Source: Aminivibrio pyruvatiphilus (GTDB taxonomy: Bacteria; Synergistota; Synergistia; Synergistales; Aminobacteriaceae). From it: a stretch of 64,000 nucleotides of DNA. A program made the translations under genes and the position numbers. The stretch is taken from assembly GCF_004366815.1 (NCBI RefSeq), contig NZ_SORI01000001.1:62001-126000 (forward strand), in the 5' to 3' direction. This document shows, piece by piece, positions 43,148 to 53,006 of the stretch. The number at the start of each line of letters is the position of its first letter. Within the stretch, counting starts at the first letter, position 1. The notes beneath the pieces are model-generated. The model had not been told where the DNA came from. It saw only the letters and a list, made by a program, of their open reading frames with translations, and searched no databases.

Positions 43148-44128
43148 TTACTTCTGGGCGTCGACGAGCTTCTGGATGGCCTCTTTGCCCACCTTCTCCT
43201 CGAATTCCTTGTAGACGGGCTGCACTGCCTCGAAGAACTTCGCCTTGTCGGGCTCGGTGATTTCCATGCCCTGGGCCTTGAGGTCGCCCACAAGCTGCTT
43301 CTCGATTTCGATGCAGAACTCCCGCTCCCAGTGGCGGGCCTTCAGCTCGGCCTCGGTGAAGATCTTCCGCTGTTCTTCCGTGAGGGTTTTCTCCCAGAAG
43401 TCCTTGTTGATGAGCAGGATGGCCGGGGCGTAGAAATGTCCCGTCAGGGAGAGGTATTTCTGCACCTCGGCGAACTTGGAGGTGGAGATGATGATCAGCG
43501 GGTTTTCCTGGCCGTCCACGGTGCTCTGCTGCAGGGCGGTGAAGAGCTCCCCGAAGGGCATGGGAACCGGATACGCGCCGAGGGTCTTGAATGTGCCCAC
43601 GTGGATGGGGTTCTCCATGAGGCGGATCTTGAGTCCCTTGAGATCATCGGGAACGGCCACGGGCCTCTTGGAGTTGGTGAGCATCCTGAAGCCGTTTTCC
43701 CAGATTCCGAGGCCGACCATGCCCTTGGAAAGGACGGAGTCGAGGATTTTTCTTCCCTCGGGGCCGTCCATCCAGGCGTAGGCTTTCTGGCGGTCCTGGA
43801 TGATGAAGGGAAGGTCGAAGACGAGGAAGGCATTCGTGAAGTTCGCAAGGGGAGCGGAGGAGACCAGGGTCATCTCCAGGGTTCCCATGGAGACTCCTTC
43901 GATGGCGTCCCGCTCCGATCCGAGCTGGGACGAATGGAAAATCTGGAGTTCGATCTGTCCGTTCGTGGCCTCGCCGAGGAGCTTTCCGAGGTGTTCGAGA
44001 CCCTTGTTGTAATGGGAGTCGGGGGCGATGGTATGGGCTACCCGGACGACGATTTTATCGGCGGCAAGGGCGGTTCCCGCGGCGAAAAGGACTAGGCACA
44101 CGGCGACAAGACACAGCAGCTTCTTCAT
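43148..44128 (-). CDS. dctP: TRAP transporter periplasmic substrate-binding protein (tetronate operon)
   Basis: 326 residues with a signal peptide (MKKLLCLVAVCLVLFAAGTALA). DctP marks: VRVAHTIAPDSHYNKGLEHLG, WENGFRMLTNSKRPVAVPDDLKGLKIRLMENPIHVGTFKTLGAYPVPMPFGELFTALQQSTVDGQENP. ATG at 44128 has AGGAGG nine bases before. Genes downstream encode tetronate kinase and dehydrogenase, so the ligand is probably threonate or erythronate, in line with published DctP ligands for DUF1537 clusters. Confidence 0.93.
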   Translation of the reverse strand: MKKLLCLVAVCLVLFAAGTALAADKIVVRVAHTIAPDSHYNKGLEHLGKLLGEATNGQIELQIFHSSQLGSERDAIEGVSMGTLEMTLVSSAPLANFTNAFLVFDLPFIIQDRQKAYAWMDGPEGRKILDSVLSKGMVGLGIWENGFRMLTNSKRPVAVPDDLKGLKIRLMENPIHVGTFKTLGAYPVPMPFGELFTALQQSTVDGQENPLIIISTSKFAEVQKYLSLTGHFYAPAILLINKDFWEKTLTEEQRKIFTEAELKARHWEREFCIEIEKQLVGDLKAQGMEITEPDKAKFFEAVQPVYKEFEEKVGKEAIQKLVDAQK

Positions 44129-46148
<2,020 letters not shown>

Positions 46149-47453
46149 ATGATACTGCTGAGGAATGCCAAAATTTTCGACGGCGAAAACCTCGGGAAGG
46201 CATGCGAGGATCTTCTCCTGAAGGACGGCGTGGTCGCCCGCAGGGGCACGGACCTCTCCGCGGAGGGAGCCGAGGTGTTCGACCTCGGGGGGAAGCTGGC
46301 ATGCCCCGGATTCATTGATCTTCACGTTCATTTCCGGGATCCAGGCTATGAATGGCGGGAGAATACGGAAAGCGGAGCCCGGGCGGCCGCTGGAGGCGGC
46401 TACACCACGGTGGTGACCATGCCCAATACCGATCCCGCGGTGGACAATCCCGTGACCGTGGAATACCTGGTAGCCCGGGGAAAGAAGGCCGGGGCTTCGA
46501 GAGTGCTTCCGGCGGGGTGCGTCAGCAGGGGGCGCCAGGGAAAGCAGCTCGCGGAACTTGCCTCCATGGCCGAGTCCGGGGCGGCGTTTTTCACTGACGA
46601 CGGCGCCCCGGTATCGGACGCGAAACTGCTGAGGACAGCCCTTCTCTACACGAGAGACCTTGACGTGAGAATCATGGAGCACCCGGAGGAGCCGTCCCTG
46701 AGCGCGAAGTCCCAGGTGAACGAGGGAGCGGTCTCCGCGGCGAGCGGCATGAAAGGATGCCCCGCCTCCGCCGAGGTCATCGACATCCAGCGGGGGATTA
46801 TCCTGAGCCGGGAGACGGACAGCCCGATCCATTTCACCCACGTCAGCACGGAGCTGGGAATAGAGGCCATCCGGCAGGCAAAGAAAGAAGGGCTTCCCGT
46901 TACCTGTGACGTGACTCCCCACCACCTTTCCCTCGACGAGACATACGTCCTTGTCAGCCGGTATTCCTCGGCCTACAAGGTGAATCCGCCCCTCAGAACG
47001 CGAAAGGACGTCAAGGCGCTGTGGGACGCCGTCGCCGACGGCACGGTGAACGCCATAGTCACCGACCACGCACCCTACCACCTGGACGACAAGGATGTCC
47101 CCTTCCAGGAGGCCCTGAGCGGCATCGCCTCCCTGGAGTGTGCTGTCGCTGTGGTTCTGGACACCTGGGCCAAGACAGGAAAGCCCGTTCCTCTTGAGCG
47201 TCTTCTCGGGCTCTTCACCTCCGGCCCCGCCGCCCTGCTTTCCCGTCAGTGGCGCTCCCTGGGGGCGCTGAAGGAAGGATCCCCTGCCGACGTCACGGTG
47301 CTCGACCTTGAAGCGATTCACAGGGTGGACGTGAACCAGTGGAAGAGCAAGGCGCGCGTCTGCCCCTGGGACGGCGAAATGCTCCAGGGGTGGCCCGTCA
47401 TGGCGATGGTGGACGGTAAGGTCGTCATGAACAGGCTGAAGGATAAGGAATGA
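46149..47453 (+). CDS. pyrC: Dihydroorotase, class I
   Basis: 434 residues, beginning right at the base after the pyrB stop. GFIDLHVHFRDPGYEWRE supplies the H59/H61 metal pair; FFTDDGAPVSD, RIMEHPEEPSLS, HFTHVSTELGIEAI, CDVTPHHLSLDE and AIVTDHAPYHLDDKD complete the site. It cyclises N-carbamoyl-aspartate to dihydroorotate. The sequence between His61 and the TDDG site matches class I enzymes, not the shorter E. coli class II. Overlaps pyrK by four bases. Confidence 0.95.
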   Translation: MILLRNAKIFDGENLGKACEDLLLKDGVVARRGTDLSAEGAEVFDLGGKLACPGFIDLHVHFRDPGYEWRENTESGARAAAGGGYTTVVTMPNTDPAVDNPVTVEYLVARGKKAGASRVLPAGCVSRGRQGKQLAELASMAESGAAFFTDDGAPVSDAKLLRTALLYTRDLDVRIMEHPEEPSLSAKSQVNEGAVSAASGMKGCPASAEVIDIQRGIILSRETDSPIHFTHVSTELGIEAIRQAKKEGLPVTCDVTPHHLSLDETYVLVSRYSSAYKVNPPLRTRKDVKALWDAVADGTVNAIVTDHAPYHLDDKDVPFQEALSGIASLECAVAVVLDTWAKTGKPVPLERLLGLFTSGPAALLSRQWRSLGALKEGSPADVTVLDLEAIHRVDVNQWKSKARVCPWDGEMLQGWPVMAMVDGKVVMNRLKDKE

Positions 47454-48256
47454 ACTGCGGCGGCGGTTCCCCGCGGGATTATGCGGCGGCGGTCCTCGGG
47501 CATCGCCCCCTCGGCGACGGCTCCGGGCTGCTTGCGGTCAGGTGCGGGGAGATAGCATCGTCCGCGGAGCCGGGCCAGTTCGTTCTGATACGGCCGGGAA
47601 CGGGGAACGATCCCTTCCTGGGGCGCCCTCTCGCGGTGGTGGACGCCGCAGGCGATGTGTTCAAGATGATTTACAGGGTTGTCGGGAGGGGGACCGCCCT
47701 CCTGGCTGCAAAACGTCAGGGGGACCCCGTCACGGTGCGGGGCCCCATAGGAAGGGGCTTCTTTTCCGCCAGGGGAGAAAAGCCCCTTCCCCGGAAGGTG
47801 ATCCTTGCCGGCGGCTCCGTGGGGGCGGCTCCCCTGCTGTTCGCCGCCCGCAGACTGGGCATGTCCCGGATTGAAAGGACCGTCATGGGGGTGGCCGGAA
47901 AAGGCTGGGAAGGTTTCGCCGAGTGGCTGAAGGAGGCCTTCCCGGGCGTGGATCTGTACTCCGACGACGGCACCGCCGGGACAAAGGGAACGGTGCTTTC
48001 CGGCCTTCCCGATACGCTGCCCGGAGACACGGAACTCTGGGCCTGCGGTCCCCAGGGCATGCTCAGGGCCATAGCTGCGAAGTATCCCCGGGACGGGGGC
48101 CGGATACTGGCAGCCCTGGAATCGAGGATGGCCTGCGGCATGGGCGGATGCCTGGGGTGCGTCATCCCCACGGTATCGGGAAACCGGAGGGTGTGCGTGG
48201 ACGGGCCCGTCTTTACGGCCGAGGAGGTGAAGTGGAATGAACTCTCTTCGTGCTGA
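47450..48256 (+). CDS. pyrK: Dihydroorotate dehydrogenase electron transfer subunit
   Basis: 268 residues: an FAD domain (GQFVLIRPG, DPFLGRPLAVVDA), an NAD domain (LAGGSVGAAPLLFAARRLG, WACGPQGMLRAIA) and a C-terminal [2Fe-2S] ligand set C-x4-C-x2-C-x11-C in ACGMGGCLGCVIP...RRVC. With PyrD it makes the NAD-linked class 1B enzyme. It overlaps pyrD by 20 bases. Confidence 0.93.
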   Translation: MNCGGGSPRDYAAAVLGHRPLGDGSGLLAVRCGEIASSAEPGQFVLIRPGTGNDPFLGRPLAVVDAAGDVFKMIYRVVGRGTALLAAKRQGDPVTVRGPIGRGFFSARGEKPLPRKVILAGGSVGAAPLLFAARRLGMSRIERTVMGVAGKGWEGFAEWLKEAFPGVDLYSDDGTAGTKGTVLSGLPDTLPGDTELWACGPQGMLRAIAAKYPRDGGRILAALESRMACGMGGCLGCVIPTVSGNRRVCVDGPVFTAEEVKWNELSSC

Positions 48257-49163
48257 TCTTTCAATCGCCGTGGGCGGACTGAACCTTGAAACTCCGCTGG
48301 TGATCGCCTCGGGGGTGTGGCCCTACGATCCCGCCCTCTGGTCTCCGGAGCGGCTGGAGGGAGTGGGCGCCCTCTGCACCAAGGCCGTGAGCCTTCAGCC
48401 CCGGGAGGGGAACCGGGGAGTGCGGGTCTGGGAAACCCCCTGCGGCATGCTGAACAGCATCGGCCTTCAAAACTCCGGCGTCCGCGGATTTCTGAAGAAC
48501 GCCCTCGCCGTGGTGCGGAACTCGGGCCGTCCCTTCCTCGTGAACATCGTCATGGAATCGGCACAGGAAGTCCGGGAAAACCTCGCCCTTCTCCGGGATG
48601 CCCCTGAAGGCATAGAGGCGGTGGAACTAAACATCTCCTGCCCCAACGCCGACTGCGACGGCATGGCCTGGGGCATTTCACCGGAGAGCGCCGCCCGGGC
48701 GGTGGCCATTGCCAGGAGCGAGTGGAAGGGGCCCCTGTGGGTCAAGCTCACCCCCCAGGCTCCTGACCTTCCCGCCGTGGCGAAAGCCGCGGAGTCGGAA
48801 GGAGCGGACGCCCTGGTGTGCGGCAACACCTGGCTCGGCATGGCCATGGACCTGAAAGGGAAGCGGCCGGCTTTTCAGCGGGTGACGGCAGGCCTTTCGG
48901 GGCCGGCGGTGTTCCCCCTGGCGCTCCGGACAGTGTGGCAGGTCTGCGGGGCCGTGTCCATTCCCGTGGTGGGGTGCGGCGGCGTGTCCCGGTGGGAGGA
49001 CGCGGCGGCCATGATCCTCGCCGGGGCCTCCGCGGTGGAGGTCGGAAGCGCGCTGTTCACCGACTTCGACCTTCCCCGGAAAATTACGGAGGGCCTCGCC
49101 GGCTATCTGGCGGAAGAAGGACTGGCGGACCTTGCGGGTCTCGTGGGTCTCGGACGGAAATAA
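48237..49163 (+). CDS. pyrD: Dihydroorotate dehydrogenase, class 1B catalytic subunit
   Basis: 308 residues, FMN TIM barrel. Catalytic Cys in VELNISCPNADCDG, TPLVIASGVWPYD at the start, CTKAVSLQPREGN, ETPCGMLNSIGLQNSGV, LWVKLTPQ and VGCGGVSRWEDAAAMILAGASAVEVGSALF. Oxidises dihydroorotate to orotate using NAD through PyrK, in the cytoplasm, fitting an anaerobe. The ATG lies inside the pyrK end and is preceded by gaggaggtgaag. Confidence 0.95.
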   Translation: MNSLRADLSIAVGGLNLETPLVIASGVWPYDPALWSPERLEGVGALCTKAVSLQPREGNRGVRVWETPCGMLNSIGLQNSGVRGFLKNALAVVRNSGRPFLVNIVMESAQEVRENLALLRDAPEGIEAVELNISCPNADCDGMAWGISPESAARAVAIARSEWKGPLWVKLTPQAPDLPAVAKAAESEGADALVCGNTWLGMAMDLKGKRPAFQRVTAGLSGPAVFPLALRTVWQVCGAVSIPVVGCGGVSRWEDAAAMILAGASAVEVGSALFTDFDLPRKITEGLAGYLAEEGLADLAGLVGLGRK

Positions 49164-49185
49164 AGGGAAAGACGGGAGGAAGAAG

Positions 49186-49917
49186 ATGGGCAAAGGACTG
49201 AATCATCTCATTCTCGCCCTGGACGTGGAACGGGTGGAGGAAGGCAGGGAACTGCTCTCCGCCCTCAGGGGAGAACTGAAATACGTGAAAATCGGCCACC
49301 AGCTCTACGCCCGGGGAGGAATTTCCTTCCTGAAGGAGATCATGGCCATGGACTATGCCGTTTTCCTGGACATCAAGGTCCACGATATCCCCAACACCGT
49401 TTTCATGGCGGTGGACGCCCTGGCGTCGGAGGGATTGTGGGCCCTGACCCTCCACTGCGGGGGAGGACGGAAGATGCTCGAGGAGGCCAGAAGGGCGAAG
49501 GAAAAGGCGGGCTCGGGAACGAACCTGCTGGGAGTGACCGTACTCACCAGCTTTGACGAGGCCTCATGGGAGGAAGTGGCTCCGGGGTGCTCCCTCCCGC
49601 TGGCCCTGGAGAAGCGGGCCTCCCTGTGCAGGGAGACGGGCATGGACGGCATCGTCTGCTCTCCCCTGGATCTCCCCGTGGTCACCGCCGCCGGAAAGGG
49701 GCTGTTCACCGTGGTGCCCGGCGTCCGTCCGGCGTCCGTGAACGACGACCAGGCCCGAACGGCAACCCCGCAGAGAACCATCGGCAGCGGAGCAGATTAT
49801 ATCGTGGTGGGGCGCCCCATAATGAACGCTCCCGACAGGATCGCCGCGGTGAGAAGCATCGCCGCCGCCGTGGAGGAGGGATTGTCCTGGAGGAGCGGGA
49901 AATGCTCGAACAGCTGA
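49186..49917 (+). CDS. pyrF: Orotidine 5'-phosphate decarboxylase
   Basis: 243 residues. The active-site block FLDIKVHDIPNTV contains the D-x-K-x-x-D triad; LILALDV at the N-terminus and TVVPGVRP near the C-terminus bind phosphate. It converts OMP to UMP. The ATG at 49186 follows gggagga; an in-frame start 18 codons earlier overlaps pyrD. Its end overlaps pyrE by 16 bases. Confidence 0.95.
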   Translation: MGKGLNHLILALDVERVEEGRELLSALRGELKYVKIGHQLYARGGISFLKEIMAMDYAVFLDIKVHDIPNTVFMAVDALASEGLWALTLHCGGGRKMLEEARRAKEKAGSGTNLLGVTVLTSFDEASWEEVAPGCSLPLALEKRASLCRETGMDGIVCSPLDLPVVTAAGKGLFTVVPGVRPASVNDDQARTATPQRTIGSGADYIVVGRPIMNAPDRIAAVRSIAAAVEEGLSWRSGKCSNS

Positions 49918-50474
49918 AAGAAATGATGAAGGAAAGCGGCGCTCACCTCGAGGGCCATTTCCTGCTCACATCGGGAAACCACAGCAGCGACTACATGCAG
50001 TGCGCCCTGCTGCTCCGCTTCCCCCGGTACGCCGCCTTCGCGGGGGAAGCCCTGGCGGAAAAGATTGCGAAATACTCGCCCGATATCATCGCCTCACCGG
50101 CCCTCGGCGGGCTTATCATCGGCCATGAAACAGCCAAAGCCCTGGACGTCCCCTTCATCTTCTGCGAACGGCAGGACGGCGCCATGACCCTCCGGCGTTT
50201 CCCCTTCCCGGAGGGCAAAAGGGTGGTGGTCATCGAGGACGTGGTGACCACAGGCGTCTCCAGCGGCGAAGTGGGCGCCGTGCTCGCCGCCGGCGGGGCT
50301 GAATGGGTGGGGACAGGAGCGGTCATCGACCGGAGCGGGGGAAAATCCTCCCTGCCCTCGGCGCCGGAGTCCCTGTGGAAGGTGGACTTCCCCCTCTGGA
50401 AGCCCGGGGAGTGCCCTCTCTGCGCAAGGGGAATCCCCCTGGTGAAGCCCGGCAGCAGGCCGAAAATAAGCTGA
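49902..50474 (+). CDS. pyrE: Orotate phosphoribosyltransferase
   Basis: 190 residues from ATG 49902 (MLEQLKEMM) with an AGGAG site inside the end of pyrF. It has FLLTSGNHSSDYMQCALLLRFP, ASPALGGLIIGHETAKAL and the PRPP motif VVVIEDVVTTGVSSGE. It attaches ribose 5-phosphate to orotate. The C-terminal ECPLCARGIPLVKPGSR extension with a Cys pair is typical of the anaerobe/archaea-like PyrE group. Last gene of the pyr operon; a repeat element follows 41 bases later. Confidence 0.95.
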   Translation: MLEQLKEMMKESGAHLEGHFLLTSGNHSSDYMQCALLLRFPRYAAFAGEALAEKIAKYSPDIIASPALGGLIIGHETAKALDVPFIFCERQDGAMTLRRFPFPEGKRVVVIEDVVTTGVSSGEVGAVLAAGGAEWVGTGAVIDRSGGKSSLPSAPESLWKVDFPLWKPGECPLCARGIPLVKPGSRPKIS

Positions 50475-50503
50475 AACGCCTCTTTTCCCTTCGCTGAAAA
50501 CCG

Positions 50504-50740
50504 AGCCCCCTTTCGCCTAAATCCGCAGCTCTTCCCGGCAGAGGGAGTGTTGCCGGGCATAAGGTGAATTCGCCCCGCCAGGGGCGAAGAGATGACCCCC
50601 TGGGGGGCAGCGCCCGGGCCGAGAAACCGACAAGGATGTCGGTTTCAGGTGCAGTTGTCAAGGACGACAATCTGCACCGGCGGCCCAAGCGAGCACCGGT
50701 GACGCTCCCCGCTGCCTGCGGATTTGGATTTCGGGGGCTT
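50504..50740 (+). terminator. Possible pyr terminator split by the repeat element
   Basis: The sequence agccccc lies just before repeat copy 2 and gggggcttttttt just after it. Without the repeat the two would form a short GC stem followed by T7. The repeat may have inserted in the loop of the pyrE terminator, or its own closing stem extends into these arms. The outer stem plus T-run could still terminate. Confidence 0.45.
50516..50727 (+). repeat. Structured repeat element, copy 2 (212 bp)
   Basis: Starts CCTAAATCCGCAG and ends CTGCGGATTTGG. Hairpins are all conserved: cccggca/tgccggg (perfect here, mismatched in copy 1), TTCGCCCC/GGGGCGAA, 50623-50646 with AGGA loop, 50649-50677 with AAGGAC loop. 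It lacks about 42 bases present in copy 1 between the last two hairpins. Located between pyrE and a hypothetical gene; same orientation as copy 1. Confidence 0.87.
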
Positions 50741-50763
50741 TTTTTCTTTCCTTCCCTCTGCGG

Positions 50764-50772
50764 TGATACAAT
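50764..50772 (+). promoter_or_regulatory. Extended -10 promoter (TGATACAAT)
   Basis: TACAAT (50767-50772) with TG plus one base before it, 25 bases upstream of the hypothetical gene start. Confidence 0.45.
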
Positions 50773-50796
50773 GGACATTTGAAAGGAGCGGAACGG

Positions 50797-51189
50797 ATGA
50801 AAAAGAGAGCGGCAGTTTTCTTTCTCGCTGCGGCGGCGGTTGGGGTGCTCCTCGTCCTGGCCCTTGGAGGCCGAAACGGCGGAGACGGGCAGACAGGCGG
50901 AAACCACGGGGCGGCACGGGCACTGAGGGCTGCGGCCATCGCCGGGGAACTCGTTTCCGTGGCCAGGTCCCAGCTGGGCTCCCTCTCCGGGGATGCCCGG
51001 AAGGACGTGGAGACGATCGTCCGGGAGCTGGAGGACGGGGCGGAACGGGTCCGGCAGCTTCTTGCGGACTCCGCACCGGGAGAAACCATCGATGCGGCCG
51101 CTGAAACCCTCGAAAAACTGCTCTCCGAAATCATCACCGATTACCGCCCCGAACCTCCACAACAAAGGGAAGGGAGCGCATCGCCGTGA
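50797..51189 (+). CDS. Membrane-anchored hypothetical protein
   Basis: 130 residues. A basic N-terminus (MKKRA) and one membrane helix (about 5-27) are followed by a glycine-rich linker and a helical domain (about 45-115) with many Ala, Leu and Glu, likely coiled coil. ATG 50797 has AAGGAG eight bases upstream. The stop overlaps the next start (GTGA). I do not recognise it; a periplasmic helical domain anchored in the inner membrane is all that can be said. Confidence 0.65.
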   Translation: MKKRAAVFFLAAAAVGVLLVLALGGRNGGDGQTGGNHGAARALRAAAIAGELVSVARSQLGSLSGDARKDVETIVRELEDGAERVRQLLADSAPGETIDAAAETLEKLLSEIITDYRPEPPQQREGSASP

Positions 51190-51671
51190 CGACGAACGAG
51201 GAAACGGTCCGGATCGCCCAAAGGGTGAACGGAATGGTGAAAGCCTACATGGCAGTTCAGGATGACCTGTTCCGGCCGTCCCTCCGGAAGATTCTCAGGA
51301 TTCCCGGAATCTACCAGCCGGTGGATTACGAAAAAAACGGGGAGATCCTCGAGGGACTCCTGGAGGATCTCGCCGGGGTCAAGTCGGCCATACGGCACGA
51401 TGTTCCTGACTCATCCCTGCAGGAAACCCGCTTTCTCGGGGCCCTCAGAGGGTACGTTTCCCTTATGGGCAGTGCGGTCGGGAAGCTGCGGTTCATCTGC
51501 GGCAGGCTCGGGGAGCGGAGCAGGGGGGCTGCCTACGGGAAAGAGGAGTACAGGAGCGACATGACGGAGCTGAGGGTCATCCAGAAGAAGCACCTCGAAG
51601 CGGGACTGAAGCTCAACGGCATGATGAAGGAGCTGGCGGACGGCGGACAGGAAGAAGGATCGGGAGCCTGA
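51186..51671 (+). CDS. Hypothetical helical protein
   Basis: 161 residues, GTG start overlapping the previous stop. Predicted all-helical and soluble, with NGMVKAYMAVQDDLFRPSLRKILRIPGIY near the start and VIQKKHLEAGLKLNGMMKEL near the end; charged ends suggest coiled coils. No domain recognised. Size and pairing recall FlgN-like or chaperone-type helical proteins, but this is only an impression. Its last codons and its terminator are repeated 5.5 kb downstream (57128-57224). Confidence 0.65.
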   Translation: MTTNEETVRIAQRVNGMVKAYMAVQDDLFRPSLRKILRIPGIYQPVDYEKNGEILEGLLEDLAGVKSAIRHDVPDSSLQETRFLGALRGYVSLMGSAVGKLRFICGRLGERSRGAAYGKEEYRSDMTELRVIQKKHLEAGLKLNGMMKELADGGQEEGSGA

Positions 51672-51740
51672 GGTTTCTGCTTCGCATTGAATAAAAAAAG
51701 CGTCCCTTTCCGGGAGTATCCGGAAAGGGACGCTTTTTTT
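51641..51740 (+). repeat. Direct repeat A (gene end plus terminator), left flank of the acoABXC block
   Basis: Covers the last ten codons of the hypothetical gene and its terminator. Matches 57128-57224: a 19-base identical run cggcggacaggaagaagga, then cgggagcct, gtttctgc and the stem gtccctttccgg with its partner. The two copies flank a 5.4-kb block in direct orientation. Confidence 0.8.
51693..51740 (+). terminator. Strong intrinsic terminator, near-perfect 21-bp stem
   Basis: Left arm 51693-51713, six-base loop, right arm 51720-51740 ending in T7. A-run and T-run on either side make it able to act on both strands. Confidence 0.95.
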
Positions 51741-52011
51741 AATCCGCAGCCTAAAAACTCCTTTGGACTGATAGCAGAACAGTGATCAGGAACTGCCTGA
51801 GAAGAAACAAACCTTCCCGGTGCGGAGCATTGATCAGGAGCAGAAACGCGGGAAAATCCACATCGAAATTCGAAAAAGAACCAGCAGGGCATGGGAATTC
51901 AGGGCGGATTCCCGATCTTGACAGTTTTCAATATATCAGATAATTTCTTCTAGAAAAAATTTACTGTCAGATTTGGTAATTTAGTTTTATCCGCAAGGAG
52001 GGAAAACGGGT
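51741..52011 (+). promoter_or_regulatory. Upstream region and promoter of the acoABXC-like operon
   Basis: No gene seen. It starts with aatccgcagcct, a 12-base match to the left end of the structured repeat. A perfect TTGACA is at 51918-51923; GATAAT (51939-51944, spacer 15) or TAATTT (51941-51946, spacer 17) could be the -10. Downstream, AAATTTAC and GTAATTT (about 51957-51983) form an imperfect inverted repeat that could bind a regulator. The sequence is markedly AT-rich. Confidence 0.5.
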
Positions 52012-52974
52012 ATGGAGATCAGTAGGGAAACGCTACTCGGGATGTACCGGAAGATGCTGACCATCAGGAGATTCGAAGAGAGGGCCGCGGAGCTTTATGC
52101 GGCGGGGAGGATGCCGGGATTCGTTCACCTCTATGTGGGCGAAGAAGCTGTGGCGACGGGAGTCTGCGCCTCTTTGACGGACAGGGATTTCATCACGAGC
52201 ACGCATCGGGGGCACGGGCACGTGATCGCCAAGGGCGGAAAAACCGAGCTGATGATGGCGGAACTGTACGGGAAGGCAACGGGATACTGCAAGGGAAAGG
52301 GCGGCTCGATGCACATCGCCGACGTCGACCTCGGCATCCTCGGGGCCAACGGAATTGTCGGGGCCGGGCAGCCGATCTCCGTCGGGGCGGCGTTCGCCTG
52401 CAAGTACAGGAAAACGGACGCCGTTGCGGTCTGCTTCTTCGGAGACGGCGCCTCCAACCGCGGCACTTTCCACGAAGCGATGAACATGGCTTCTTCTTTC
52501 AAGCTGCCGGTCGTCTTCGTCTGCGAGAACAATATGTACGGCATCTCCAACTACCAGAAGCACCATATGAATATCAGCGACATCGCCGACCGCGCAGGGG
52601 CGTACGGTGTGCCGGGGGTCAGCGTGGACGGGAACGATGTGATCGCCGTCTACGAGGCGGCCTCGGAAGCGGTGGCGCGCGCCCGCCGAGGCGACGGGCC
52701 GAGCATCGTCGAGTGCAAGACGTGGCGCCAGCGCGGTCATTTCGAGGGTGACCCTGCGAAGTACAAGGATCCGGAGGAGCAGAAAGCGTGGCTCGCAAAG
52801 GATCCTATCCCGCGCATCGAGGCCAAGCTGATCGAACTGGGCATGGCGACGCAGGCCGATCTCGACCGGATGAGGGCGAAGGTCAACGAGGAGATCGAGG
52901 CGGCAGTGAAGTTCGCCGAGGACAGCCCCGAACCGGGGGACGACGAACTTCTCACCGACGTGTGGGCCGGCTGA
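52012..52974 (+). CDS. acoA: Acetoin/pyruvate-type dehydrogenase E1 component, alpha subunit (first cluster)
   Basis: 320 residues. GFVHLYVGEEAVATGV, STHRGHGHVIAKGG, KGKGGSMHIAD and the thiamine diphosphate motif GDGASNRGTFHEAMNMASSFKLPVVFVCENN (about 145-175) define E1alpha. With AcoB it decarboxylates the 2-oxoacid or cleaves acetoin and loads the E2 lipoyl group. ATG 52012 after AAGGAGG. The nearby AcoX-like gene favours acetoin over pyruvate. About two thirds identical by eye to the second-cluster E1alpha at 58187, but with more CGC/GCG codons. Confidence 0.88.
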   Translation: MEISRETLLGMYRKMLTIRRFEERAAELYAAGRMPGFVHLYVGEEAVATGVCASLTDRDFITSTHRGHGHVIAKGGKTELMMAELYGKATGYCKGKGGSMHIADVDLGILGANGIVGAGQPISVGAAFACKYRKTDAVAVCFFGDGASNRGTFHEAMNMASSFKLPVVFVCENNMYGISNYQKHHMNISDIADRAGAYGVPGVSVDGNDVIAVYEAASEAVARARRGDGPSIVECKTWRQRGHFEGDPAKYKDPEEQKAWLAKDPIPRIEAKLIELGMATQADLDRMRAKVNEEIEAAVKFAEDSPEPGDDELLTDVWAG

Positions 52975-53006
52975 CCGGCGCGGATGATTGAAGGAGAGTG
53001 GCGAAA

